From Sphingobium sp. (lineage in GTDB: Bacteria > Pseudomonadota > Alphaproteobacteria > Sphingomonadales > Sphingomonadaceae), in assembly GCA_030148625.1 (NCBI GenBank), contig JASBTC010000386.1, positions 1 to 13,907 on the forward strand: 13,907 nucleotides of DNA, read 5' to 3'. The notes beneath the pieces are model-generated. The model worked only from the letters and a program-made list of their open reading frames with translations, ran no database searches and was not told where the DNA came from. Positions 1 to 6,469 of this stretch are shown in pieces. Made by a program: the position numbers and the translations under genes. Each line of letters starts with the position of its first letter. Position 1 is the first letter of the stretch.

Positions 1-1859
1 GCGCCGATGTTCAGCGTGAATTTGGGCGCGTTGGGAAGCTGCTGGCCGACATAGGCGGCGGTGCCGTTGAAATCCGTGATCTTGGCGTCGATATAGCCGA
101 ACGAAGCGTTGAGATCGAGACCGCGCGCCGGACGCGCGTTCAGCTCCAGCTCGAAGCCCTTGATCTCCGATCGCCGGGCATTGAGCGAACCCTGGGTCAG
201 CGTCGCCGCGTCGAGCTGGAAGATCTGCGGATTGAGATGCTCGGTGTAGAAGGCCGCGGCGTTCAGGATCAGGCGCCGGTCGAGCCAGCTCGTCTTTGCG
301 CCGATCTCGTAGTTGCGCGAGCTTTCCTGGCCAATGACGCGCGGAAAGGCGGGGCCGGCCGATGCGGGGTTGAAGCTGCCGCTCTTGAAGCCCTGCGAAT
401 AGGTTCCGTACAGCGTCAGCGCGTCGGACGGCTTGTAGGCGAGCGAGACTTTGGGCTGCAGCTTCGAGAAGGTGTCGCGATCGACGAGCGACGACTGATA
501 ATCGTCGATCCGCGCCTTGTTGGTGTCGTAGCGCAGCGCCGCGGTCAGCTCGAGCGTGTCCATGATGTCGTAGTTGATCTGGCCGAACAGCGCATATTGC
601 TTGAAGGTGATGCGATTGTCGGCAAGCACCGCCGGAATGACGCCGCCCGAGACGAAACCGCCGGCGGGACCGCTGAAGCAGCTGGCGACGAACAGGCAGA
701 AATCGAGTTCGGCGAAGGTGTCGATGTCGCGCTTCGAATGCTGGTAATAGGCGCCGGCGATATAGCGCAGCGGCTGGTCGCCCGGAGAGGTCAGCCGCAC
801 TTCCTGGCTGAAGCTCTTGGTCACCCGGTCCTGCGCGGCGGTCGGCACCATCGGGAAGGGTGAGATGTCGAGGTCCTGATTGAAGTAGACGTCGATCTTG
901 TCATAGGCGCTGATCGAGGTGAGCGTGCCGATCGCAGTGTCGTAATTGAGCGTCATCGACAGGTCGGTCACTTTGCGCCGCGTGATCGATTCCCCGTCCA
1001 GATTGGGGCGGATGCGCGCCATTGCGCTGGTGATTTCGCCGCCGCTGGTGCCAAGCACATTGACCAGGCTGAACCAGGTGGCGCCACCCAGTTCCCTGGT
1101 ATGCGACGCGCGCAGGTCGACGCTGAAATCGGGGCTGGGATTGACGATCATCCGGCCGGTGACGCGGGTCTGGCGATTGCGGTCGAGACCGCGTCCGTCG
1201 AGGCGATTGACGATCGTGCCGTCGCCGTCGCGGTGCGAGATCGAGACGCGTGCCAGGACGATGTCCTCGACGATCGGTCCGCTCAGCGCGCCGAACACCC
1301 GCCAGGCATCGCCGCTGGCATAGCCGGCCTTGACCTCGCCCTCGACGTCGTTGGTCGGTTTCTTGGTGGTGATGTTGATCGCGCCGGCGATCGCGCCCTT
1401 GCCGTACAGCGCGCCCTGCGGGCCTTTCAGTATCTCGACGCGCTCGACGTCCGACAGATCCATGGTGAAGGCGTCGGAATCGGGCAGGACGACGCCGTCG
1501 ATCGAAAAGGCGACGGCCGCCGCCTGGTTGCGGTTCGATCCCAGGCCGCGGATCGAGATATTGTTGGTCGCGGTATCCTGATCATTGTTGATGCGTACAT
1601 TGGATGTCAGCGCCAGGAAGTCGTCGATCCGTTCCAGCCGTCGTTCCGAAATCGTGCTGGCGGAGAATGCCGTGATCGAATCCGGGATCTCCTGCAGATT
1701 CTCCTCGCGCTTGCGCGCGGTGACGACGATGTCGGCGATGCCGTCCCCGCTCGCTTCGGCCGCCTGCTGCGCAAAAGCGGTGCCGGCCCCGCCGAATGTC
1801 GTGGCGAGCGTGATGGCGATCAGCCCGGCGGTTCCCCGCGATCGATTTGCTTTCCCCAT
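1..1859 (-). CDS. TonB-dependent outer-membrane receptor, C-terminus cut by window edge
   Basis: The minus-strand frame stays open from an ATG at 1859 to the left edge, giving 619 residues without a stop; full receptors of this class are about 700-900. Residues 1-30 form a signal peptide with a likely cut after AFA. A TonB-box-like DIVVTARKREENLQEIP starts near residue 43. The plug domain follows, with ISIRGLGSNRN near 101, a VERVEILKGPQGALYG-type motif near 138 and INITTKKP near 161. The rest has barrel-like composition, and the last residues before the edge read KFTLNIG. A strong ribosome site (AGGGAGGG) precedes the ATG. The gene follows the NTF2-like gene by 38 bp on the same strand, so it is probably the last visible gene of the Rieske operon. 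By family it imports a ligand across the outer membrane using TonB-ExbBD energy. The ligand is unknown; an association with the oxygenase's substrate is inference. Confidence 0.93.
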   Translation of the reverse strand, partial: MGKANRSRGTAGLIAITLATTFGGAGTAFAQQAAEASGDGIADIVVTARKREENLQEIPDSITAFSASTISERRLERIDDFLALTSNVRINNDQDTATNNISIRGLGSNRNQAAAVAFSIDGVVLPDSDAFTMDLSDVERVEILKGPQGALYGKGAIAGAINITTKKPTNDVEGEVKAGYASGDAWRVFGALSGPIVEDIVLARVSISHRDGDGTIVNRLDGRGLDRNRQTRVTGRMIVNPSPDFSVDLRASHTRELGGATWFSLVNVLGTSGGEITSAMARIRPNLDGESITRRKVTDLSMTLNYDTAIGTLTSISAYDKIDVYFNQDLDISPFPMVPTAAQDRVTKSFSQEVRLTSPGDQPLRYIAGAYYQHSKRDIDTFAELDFCLFVASCFSGPAGGFVSGGVIPAVLADNRITFKQYALFGQINYDIMDTLELTAALRYDTNKARIDDYQSSLVDRDTFSKLQPKVSLAYKPSDALTLYGTYSQGFKSGSFNPASAGPAFPRVIGQESSRNYEIGAKTSWLDRRLILNAAAFYTEHLNPQIFQLDAATLTQGSLNARRSEIKGFELELNARPARGLDLNASFGYIDAKITDFNGTAAYVGQQLPNAPKFTLNIG

Positions 1860-1897
1860 GATATCCCTCCCTGAATATGTCTGTGATTGCCCGCCGG

Positions 1898-2338
1898 TCA
1901 GGCGAGATCGGCGGGAACCGGGCGGTTTTCCGCCTCATTGTCCCAGATCGCCGAAAGGATCAGCCAGCGGCCCTCGTGGCGGACGATCTGCGCAAAGGTC
2001 ACGCCGCGCCGTTCGACGCCGTTCATGACGGCGGCGAAGCTGCTGCGCACGCTGGCGACATTGCCGAACGCCTCTACATGACGGCCGAGTTCGACCTCGC
2101 TGAAATCGGTGAGCTCGCCGGAGGCGCGCTGGGCGGTCATCGCGCCGATGAAATCTTCGATCGCGATCGTCGCCGCCGCGCCGCCGCTCAGCGGCGCCAG
2201 GATCGCCTGCGGATGACAACAGGTGCGGAAAGTATCCCAGTCGGGCGCCTGTTCCGCGTTCCAGCCCACCGCCGCGTAGAGGCGTGGGCACAGGGCCAGG
2301 ATTTCGGTCAGGTCGTTGTCGGTGATGCCGCCCCTCAT
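1898..2338 (-). CDS. NTF2-like / SnoaL-like small protein
   Basis: This is a 146-aa soluble protein with no signal peptide. Its pattern fits the NTF2-like superfamily (SnoaL, DUF4440): an N-terminal helix with WDTFRTCCHP, a central segment (AIEDFIGAMTAQ), and closing strands (ASVRSSFAAVM, GVTFAQIVRHEGRWLILSAIWDNE). AAGGAGA precedes the ATG by 6 nt and fixes the start. It lies 23 bp after the Rieske oxygenase and 38 bp before the receptor, so the three are probably co-transcribed. NTF2-fold proteins include isomerases, dehydratases and the beta subunits of Rieske ring-hydroxylating dioxygenases. The position next to a Rieske protein makes an accessory or substrate-processing role plausible, but I see no diagnostic catalytic residues and cannot name a reaction. 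Confidence 0.83.
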   Translation of the reverse strand: MRGGITDNDLTEILALCPRLYAAVGWNAEQAPDWDTFRTCCHPQAILAPLSGGAAATIAIEDFIGAMTAQRASGELTDFSEVELGRHVEAFGNVASVRSSFAAVMNGVERRGVTFAQIVRHEGRWLILSAIWDNEAENRPVPADLA

Positions 2339-2361
2339 GGTCGTCTCCTTGGATATGGCGA

Positions 2362-3357
2362 TCAGCTGATGAATGCCGCCGACGGGTGGGCGCGTGGATA
2401 GTCGCGCAGATATTGCAGGAAGCGCGCGAGCGTCTGGTCGCTGCGCGTCAGCGTGCCGGGCTTGAAGCGGGCATGCTCGACGATCGGCAGATCCTCGGTC
2501 GCGACATGGACTTCGAGCGCGTACATCGCGTCGAGGAAGTCGTGTGCGCTTGCCGGATCGCTGCCGTCATCCTCGACGCCGACGGTGAAGAACAGGCGCG
2601 AATGCCCGGGCCTGGGCAGTCCCATCGGCGCGACGAAGCCGAACCAGCGGCCATCGATATAGCCGTCCTGCCAATAGATATTGGCGCCGAATATGCCGAC
2701 GCGGAATTTGATCGCCGAACCGTCGCGCATCGTGCCCGCAAATTCGTAGACCATCGAATGCGGCGACCATTCGACCTGGTCGTGCGGCATGCCGTTGTCG
2801 AAACTGATGCCGTGGACGACCTGGATATGCTGCATGTCGGGCGTGTTGCAGCAGATCACCCAGGGATCGGCCGGCATCTCGCGATCATATTCGCCCGTCT
2901 TCCAGATCAGATTTTTCGGCGCGTCGGGGAAATCGGGAATGTCGAACAGCGGCGTCTCGCCGTTGAAGGCGAAGATACAGCCGTAACGCTCGACCGTGGG
3001 AAAGGCGAAGAGCCGCGCGGTCGGCGGCGTCGGATCGCCCGACCCCGTCGCGACGCAGCGGCCCTCGGCATCGTAGCGCCAGAAATGAAAGGGGCAGCGG
3101 ACCGTGCCGTCGATCATTTCGCCGGTGCACAGATCGGCGCCCATATGCGGGCAATAGGCACTGAGCACGCGGGCCTGTCCGTCGGCGTCGCGAATGACGA
3201 TCACGCGCCCGCCGAGGAAGTCGAACCCCTGGACCGTATCGGCCACGACTTCGTCCGAACGGCAGACCGGGAACCAGCTCTGGCTGAACAGGCCGTCGGT
3301 TCCTTCCGGCTGGGGCGCGAGCGAGCGGGCCGCGAATCTGGGCGCAACCTGGGTCAA
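2362..3357 (-). CDS. Rieske non-heme iron oxygenase, KshA/Neverland-like, with TTG start
   Basis: This is a 331-aa terminal oxygenase. The Rieske [2Fe-2S] ligands are C69-P-H71 and C88-P-F-H91 (CPHMGADL and CPFHFWRYD). The mononuclear iron site is D174-x2-H177-x4-H182, and D289 in ATEDLPIVEH is the probable third ligand. The CPFHxWR form and the EDLPIVEH ending resemble 3-ketosteroid 9-alpha-hydroxylase (KshA) and Neverland/DAF-36 enzymes more than naphthalene-type alpha subunits. The start is inferred: the frame runs upstream through the promoter region, but CAGGAG sits 6 nt before a TTG at 3357, just ahead of where similarity to the family should begin. An ATG at 3469 is in frame but lacks a ribosome site. 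The protein should hydroxylate or desaturate an organic substrate with electrons from a reductase or ferredoxin, none of which is encoded here. It heads the operon with the NTF2-like protein and receptor, opposite the Lrp regulator. The substrate is unknown. Confidence 0.9.
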   Translation of the reverse strand: MTQVAPRFAARSLAPQPEGTDGLFSQSWFPVCRSDEVVADTVQGFDFLGGRVIVIRDADGQARVLSAYCPHMGADLCTGEMIDGTVRCPFHFWRYDAEGRCVATGSGDPTPPTARLFAFPTVERYGCIFAFNGETPLFDIPDFPDAPKNLIWKTGEYDREMPADPWVICCNTPDMQHIQVVHGISFDNGMPHDQVEWSPHSMVYEFAGTMRDGSAIKFRVGIFGANIYWQDGYIDGRWFGFVAPMGLPRPGHSRLFFTVGVEDDGSDPASAHDFLDAMYALEVHVATEDLPIVEHARFKPGTLTRSDQTLARFLQYLRDYPRAHPSAAFIS

Positions 3358-3363
3358 GGCAAT

Positions 3364-3369
3364 CTCCTG
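3364..3369 (-). promoter_or_regulatory. Ribosome binding site deciding the TTG start of the Rieske gene
   Basis: The minus strand reads CAGGAG, then ATTGCC, then TTG at 3357. No ATG or GTG with a comparable site lies in frame nearby, so this site is the main reason for choosing TTG. A small hairpin (AGCCCG, 5-nt loop, CGGGCT; 3372-3388) lies just upstream in the leader. Confidence 0.7.
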
Positions 3370-3394
3370 AAAGCCCGTTTGCCGGGCTGCATTG

Positions 3395-3423
3395 TGGATA
3401 TGCCTCGATTCTGATCGAGTCAA
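3395..3423 (-). promoter_or_regulatory. Possible sigma70-type promoter for the Rieske operon, with a dyad in its spacer
   Basis: The minus strand shows TTGACT (3418-3423) and, after 17 bp, TATCCA (3395-3400). The -35 is close to consensus and the -10 is weak. Between and overlapping them lies a perfect inverted repeat, CTCGAT-n4-ATCGAG (3404-3419), placed where a bound regulator could block or assist polymerase. The leader to the TTG start would be about 30-38 nt. Confidence 0.4.
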
Positions 3424-3463
3424 TAAGGATTCATCACTGTATGGACAGTTATAATGAGGAATA

Positions 3464-3489
3464 CGCATAATATGGACGAATATGTTGCG
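3464..3489. promoter_or_regulatory. Dyad in the divergent control region (candidate Lrp operator)
   Basis: The sequence is CGCA-nn-ATAT-n6-ATAT-nn-TGCG, with 8 of 10 positions paired in each arm. It lies 62 bp before the Lrp ATG and about 40 bp beyond the Rieske promoter candidate. The heptamer TATGGAC inside it recurs at 3440-3446, 31 bp away (about three helical turns). Lrp/AsnC proteins often bind several phased sites upstream of their own gene. That the neighbouring Lrp protein binds here is inference. Confidence 0.4.
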
Positions 3490-3550
3490 GAAACCTCCAA
3501 TATCGGCTAGTCGATCATTGTGGATCCGAAAGTCGCCAGGGAGCGAAGAA

Positions 3551-4123
3551 ATGGCTGAAAAAGGACGAGGCGGCGCACGGCGCAAGGGTGAAGGGCTATC
3601 CGCCATGGCCGGGGCGAGCGGCGTGGACGACACGCATGAACTGAACAGCCGGATCATCAATCTGCTGCAGCAGGACGGGCGTATGCCCTATTCCAACATC
3701 GCCGCCGCCGTCGGCGTGTCGGAAGGGACGGTGCGCAACCGCGTCCGCCAGCTCATCGACGACAATGTCATCACCATCCAGGCGGAGGCGCTGCCCGAGG
3801 CGTTCGGCTATGCCTTCAACGCGCAGACCTTCATCAACGCGGCACCGGGCGCCGACATCGAAGCGCTGATCGCGCGGCTGAGCGAGGTGCCCGAAGTCTT
3901 CTACCTGATCATGACGCTGGGCCGTTTCGATATCGGCCTGGCGACCTATCATCGATCGCACGAGGACTATCGCGCCTTCCTGATCGACCATTGCTATGGC
4001 CAGCCGGATATCGCCGCCGTCGAAACCGCGATGGTGCTCAAGGTCCACAAGATGCGGCTGCAATGGGATCTGGACAAGGGCGCGCGTGGCGCGGTCCTCG
4101 CCAAGGGAGGCAAGGGGCAATGA
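3551..4123 (+). CDS. Lrp/AsnC-family transcriptional regulator
   Basis: This is a 190-aa DNA-binding regulator. A winged helix-turn-helix spans about residues 29-78 (LNSRIINLLQQDGRMPYSNI, then VSEGTVRNRVRQLIDDNVI). An RAM/AsnC ligand and oligomerisation domain follows (about 88-167), with LGRFDIGLATYHRS at its core. The chosen ATG at 3551 has GGGAG 7 nt upstream. It adds a basic tail (KGRGGARRKG) ahead of the usual Lrp start; ATG 3605 would give a more typical 172-aa protein and also has a GAAGGG, so the start is uncertain. The gene is divergent from the Rieske operon and first in a run with the SRPBCC and MBL genes. Lrp proteins usually sense amino acids or related small molecules. It probably controls both arms of this cluster and perhaps the phhA operon 1.5 kb downstream; both are inferences. 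Confidence 0.92.
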   Translation: MAEKGRGGARRKGEGLSAMAGASGVDDTHELNSRIINLLQQDGRMPYSNIAAAVGVSEGTVRNRVRQLIDDNVITIQAEALPEAFGYAFNAQTFINAAPGADIEALIARLSEVPEVFYLIMTLGRFDIGLATYHRSHEDYRAFLIDHCYGQPDIAAVETAMVLKVHKMRLQWDLDKGARGAVLAKGGKGQ

Positions 4124-4566
4124 TCACGATCGAACGCGCCTCGCGCTTCGCGGCGTCGGCCGATCGTCTCTGGCGGTTGTTCGCCACCGAGGATGGCCAG
4201 CGCCGTGCCGAACTTGGCTTCGTCTCGTCGATCGAGTTCGAGGGGGAAGGGCTCGGCATGATCAGGACCATGCGGACCGAAGGGCATCTGGGCGACGGCA
4301 TGGTGAAGGAAAAGCTCGTCCATTTCGATCCGCAGGCGATGGAGATGACCTTCGAGATCGTCGATACCGGCGATATCGTGCCCTTTGCCGGCTATCTCGG
4401 GTTCGCCAAGGTGATTCCGGCCGGCCCCGACGCATCGGTGCTGCTCGCGCGCTCCACCTTCGTGCCGGTCGATGTGGCGGAGGACGATGCGCGCGCCATG
4501 TCGGAGGCGAACTACACATTGTTCTTCGACAATCTGCGCGACGCGCTTGCTTCCGGAGACTGGTGA
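4120..4566 (+). CDS. SRPBCC-fold (START/polyketide-cyclase-like) protein
   Basis: This is a 148-aa cytosolic protein with the pattern of the Bet v1/SRPBCC superfamily. It has an opening strand and helix (ITIERASRFAASADRLWRLF), alternating strands in the middle (GMIRTMRTEG, MEMTFEIVDTG, SVLLARSTFVPV) and a long C-terminal helix (SEANYTLFFDNLRDALAS). The ATG overlaps the Lrp stop in an ATGA, so translation is probably coupled; GGGAGG lies 9 nt upstream. The family holds a hydrophobic ligand in a deep cavity, and some members act as cyclases or dehydratases. The fold also occurs in the catalytic domain of Rieske oxygenases, but this protein has no Rieske or iron-site motif. In context it may bind or transform the oxygenase product. 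No catalytic residues can be assigned. Confidence 0.82.
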   Translation: MITIERASRFAASADRLWRLFATEDGQRRAELGFVSSIEFEGEGLGMIRTMRTEGHLGDGMVKEKLVHFDPQAMEMTFEIVDTGDIVPFAGYLGFAKVIPAGPDASVLLARSTFVPVDVAEDDARAMSEANYTLFFDNLRDALASGDW

Positions 4567-5375
4567 TGGCGGTGCTGCCGCTTCGGCCGGGCACCCGCTT
4601 CGATCATTTCCACTATATCGTCTTCTGCCCCGAAACGCGCGAGGCGGTGTCGGTCGATCCTTATGACGACGAAGCCGTGCGTGCGGCGGTTGCCGCCAAC
4701 GGTCTGCGGCTGACCGCGATCGTCAACACTCACGAACATTGGGACCATGCCGGGCGCAACGCCGCGATGAAGGCGGAGGACGATCTGCAGATCCTGGCGC
4801 CGCTGGCCGCGGCGGGCACGATCCTCCCGATCGACCGGATGCTGTCGGACGGCGACGAGATCGCGATCGGCACGACGGCGATGCTGAAGGTGCTGGCGAC
4901 GCCCGGGCACACCATGGCACATATCGCATTGAGCGGTGAGGATGGCGGGATGCCCTTCCTCATTTCCGGCGATACGCTGTTCGCCGCCGGCGCGGGCAAT
5001 TGCGGCTATGGCGGGCATGCGCCCACGCTTTACGAAAGCCTGACCGGCAGGATCGGGCCGATGGATGGGGCGACCATCGTCTATCCGGGGCATGACTATC
5101 TCGCGCGCAACCTGCGTTTCGCGGCGCATGTCGAGCCGGGCAACGACGATGTCCGGGCGCTTGCCGTCGAGGTCGCGGCGCTGCCCTCGGAACGGCTGCG
5201 GTTCACGACCCTGGCCGAGGAACGGCAGATCAATCCGTTCCTGCGCTGCGCGAGCCCCATCTTGCGGGCGCGACTTGCCGAACTCGATCCCGCGCTGGAT
5301 CCGGATGCCGACGATCCTACGGTGTTCGTGGCATTGCGCGCCTATCGCGATCGCTGGGCCGAAACGGTGCAGTGA
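4566..5375 (+). CDS. Metallo-beta-lactamase-fold hydrolase, glyoxalase II-like
   Basis: This 269-aa protein carries the full metal-binding set of the MBL fold: H56-E-H58-W-D60-H61 (THEHWDH), H115 in ATPGHTMAH, D136 in ISGDTLF and H176 in YPGHDY. The C-terminal stretch EERQINPFLR (from about 218) is like the C-terminal domain of hydroxyacylglutathione hydrolases, and the length is close to theirs. Canonical glyoxalase II has THHHxDH; here the second position is Glu, which is not a metal ligand. The family hydrolyses thioesters of glutathione or other thiols. The ATG shares one base with the SRPBCC stop (TGATG), with CGGAG 7 nt upstream, so the two are tightly coupled. In this cluster it may hydrolyse a thioester or lactone made downstream of the Rieske oxygenase rather than act in general methylglyoxal detoxification; that is inference. 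Confidence 0.9.
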   Translation: MAVLPLRPGTRFDHFHYIVFCPETREAVSVDPYDDEAVRAAVAANGLRLTAIVNTHEHWDHAGRNAAMKAEDDLQILAPLAAAGTILPIDRMLSDGDEIAIGTTAMLKVLATPGHTMAHIALSGEDGGMPFLISGDTLFAAGAGNCGYGGHAPTLYESLTGRIGPMDGATIVYPGHDYLARNLRFAAHVEPGNDDVRALAVEVAALPSERLRFTTLAEERQINPFLRCASPILRARLAELDPALDPDADDPTVFVALRAYRDRWAETVQ

Positions 5376-5557
5376 AGGGTGTTTCCGCATAGGCAGTGAG
5401 TGGCCGATCCCGCGTGTCACACCGGAATCGTTATGGTAAGCACGCCTGCGCCTCCAGCGCGATCGCCCCGATTCAGCTGACAAGTTTCTTTCACATATTC
5501 AGCAAATTTGATGATCGTCTTTCAATGTCTGCGCATGGGGTGACGAATCAGGAATCA

Positions 5558-5572
5558 TATTTCTCGGAAATA
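5558..5572. promoter_or_regulatory. Dyad upstream of phhA (candidate operator)
   Basis: TATTTC-TCG-GAAATA is a perfect 6-bp inverted repeat with a 3-bp centre. It ends 3 bp before the TATAAT box and covers the promoter spacer. A repressor or activator bound here would act directly on phhA transcription. The binding protein is unknown; it does not match the PhhR box (TGTAAA-N6-TTTACA) known in Pseudomonas. The remainder of 5376-5557 is AT-richer than its surroundings, and I see no gene or clear terminator in it. Confidence 0.4.
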
Positions 5573-5575
5573 GTG

Positions 5576-5581
5576 TATAAT
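5576..5581 (+). promoter_or_regulatory. phhA: TATAAT -10 box 7 bp before the phhA ATG (possible leaderless start)
   Basis: A perfect TATAAT ends 6 bases before the ATG at 5588, so a start point about 7 bases downstream would fall at the ATG itself. No Shine-Dalgarno sequence precedes this ATG, which fits a leaderless message. No good -35 is visible at 16-18 bp, so an activator may be needed. Confidence 0.45.
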
Positions 5582-5587
5582 CCCATC

Positions 5588-6469
5588 ATGGCTGGATCAG
5601 ATCTCATTCGCCCTCCCGGCTCCGCCGAGGATTGGACCGTTCCGCAGAATTGGTCGTCTTACACAACAGACGAGCATGCGATGTGGGACACGCTCTTCGC
5701 GCGTCAGGCGGAGATGCTGCCGTCGCGGGTCGTGCCCGCCTTTATCGACGGGCTCGATATCCTGCGCATGTCGCGGCCGGGCATTCCCGATTTCGAGGAA
5801 TTGTCGGACCGGCTGATGAAGGCGACCGGATGGCAGGTGGTGGCCGTACCCGGTCTCGTCCCCGACGAAGTGTTCTTCGACCATCTTGCCAATCGGCGCT
5901 TCGTGGCCGGCCGTTTCATCCGCACCCCCGAGCAGATCGATTATCTGCAGGAACCCGATATCTTCCACGACGTGTTCGGCCATGTGCCGCTGCTCGCGCA
6001 TCCGGTGTTCGCCGATTATATGCAGGCCTATGGCGAGGGCGGGCTGCGTGCGGCCAAGCTCGGCATGATCAAGCAGCTCGCGCGGCTCTATTGGTACACC
6101 GTCGAGTTCGGCCTGATCCGTGACGGCGACGCGCTCAAGCTCTATGGCGCGGGCATCGTCTCGTCCTTCGGCGAATCGCGCTTCGCGCTCGACGATCCTT
6201 CGCCCAACCGGATCGGCTTCGATCTGCAGCGCGTGATGCGCACAGATTATCGCATCGACGATTATCAGCAGACCTATTTCGTGATCGACAGCTTCGAGGA
6301 TCTGTTGCGCCAGACGCTCGAGACCGATTTCGCCCCGGTCTATGCGGCGATCGCCGATGCGACGGACGTCGCGCCCGACCTCGCGACCGACGATGTGCTT
6401 GCGGACGACGTCGTCTTTACGCATGGCACTCAGGCCTATGCGCATTCGCGTCTGGAGTCCGCTGCATGA
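5588..6469 (+). CDS. phhA: Phenylalanine 4-hydroxylase
   Basis: This is a 293-aa monooxygenase of the bacterial aromatic amino acid hydroxylase family. It converts L-phenylalanine to L-tyrosine using O2 and tetrahydropterin. The iron ligands are clear: H127 and H132 in DYLQEPDIFHDVFGHVPLL, and E173 in YWYTVEFGL. GAGIVSSFGESRFAL and NRIGFDLQRVMRTDYRID are further family blocks. There is no N-terminal regulatory ACT domain, as is usual in bacteria. The frame extends upstream to 5396, but the ATG at 5588 gives the length and N-terminus (DWTVPQNW, YTTDEHAMW) expected for alphaproteobacterial PhhA; in-frame ATG 5525 and GTG 5573 have no ribosome site either. The gene overlaps the aminotransferase by 4 nt and leads a three-gene phenylalanine/tyrosine operon with phhB last. 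Confidence 0.96.
   Translation: MAGSDLIRPPGSAEDWTVPQNWSSYTTDEHAMWDTLFARQAEMLPSRVVPAFIDGLDILRMSRPGIPDFEELSDRLMKATGWQVVAVPGLVPDEVFFDHLANRRFVAGRFIRTPEQIDYLQEPDIFHDVFGHVPLLAHPVFADYMQAYGEGGLRAAKLGMIKQLARLYWYTVEFGLIRDGDALKLYGAGIVSSFGESRFALDDPSPNRIGFDLQRVMRTDYRIDDYQQTYFVIDSFEDLLRQTLETDFAPVYAAIADATDVAPDLATDDVLADDVVFTHGTQAYAHSRLESAA

Noticed and set aside
237..1874. Several plus-strand open frames across the left receptor
   Set aside because: The minus-strand frame encodes a continuous TonB-dependent receptor with signal peptide and plug motifs to the window edge; the plus frames are shadows.
2386..3414. 342-residue plus-strand open frame opposite the Rieske gene
   Set aside because: It mirrors the Rieske codons and has no domain pattern. 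The minus-strand frame has complete cluster and iron ligands.
3358..3660. N-terminal extension of the Rieske protein starting at 3660
   Set aside because: It would run through the AT-rich control region and into the Lrp gene. It has no ribosome site and no similarity pattern.
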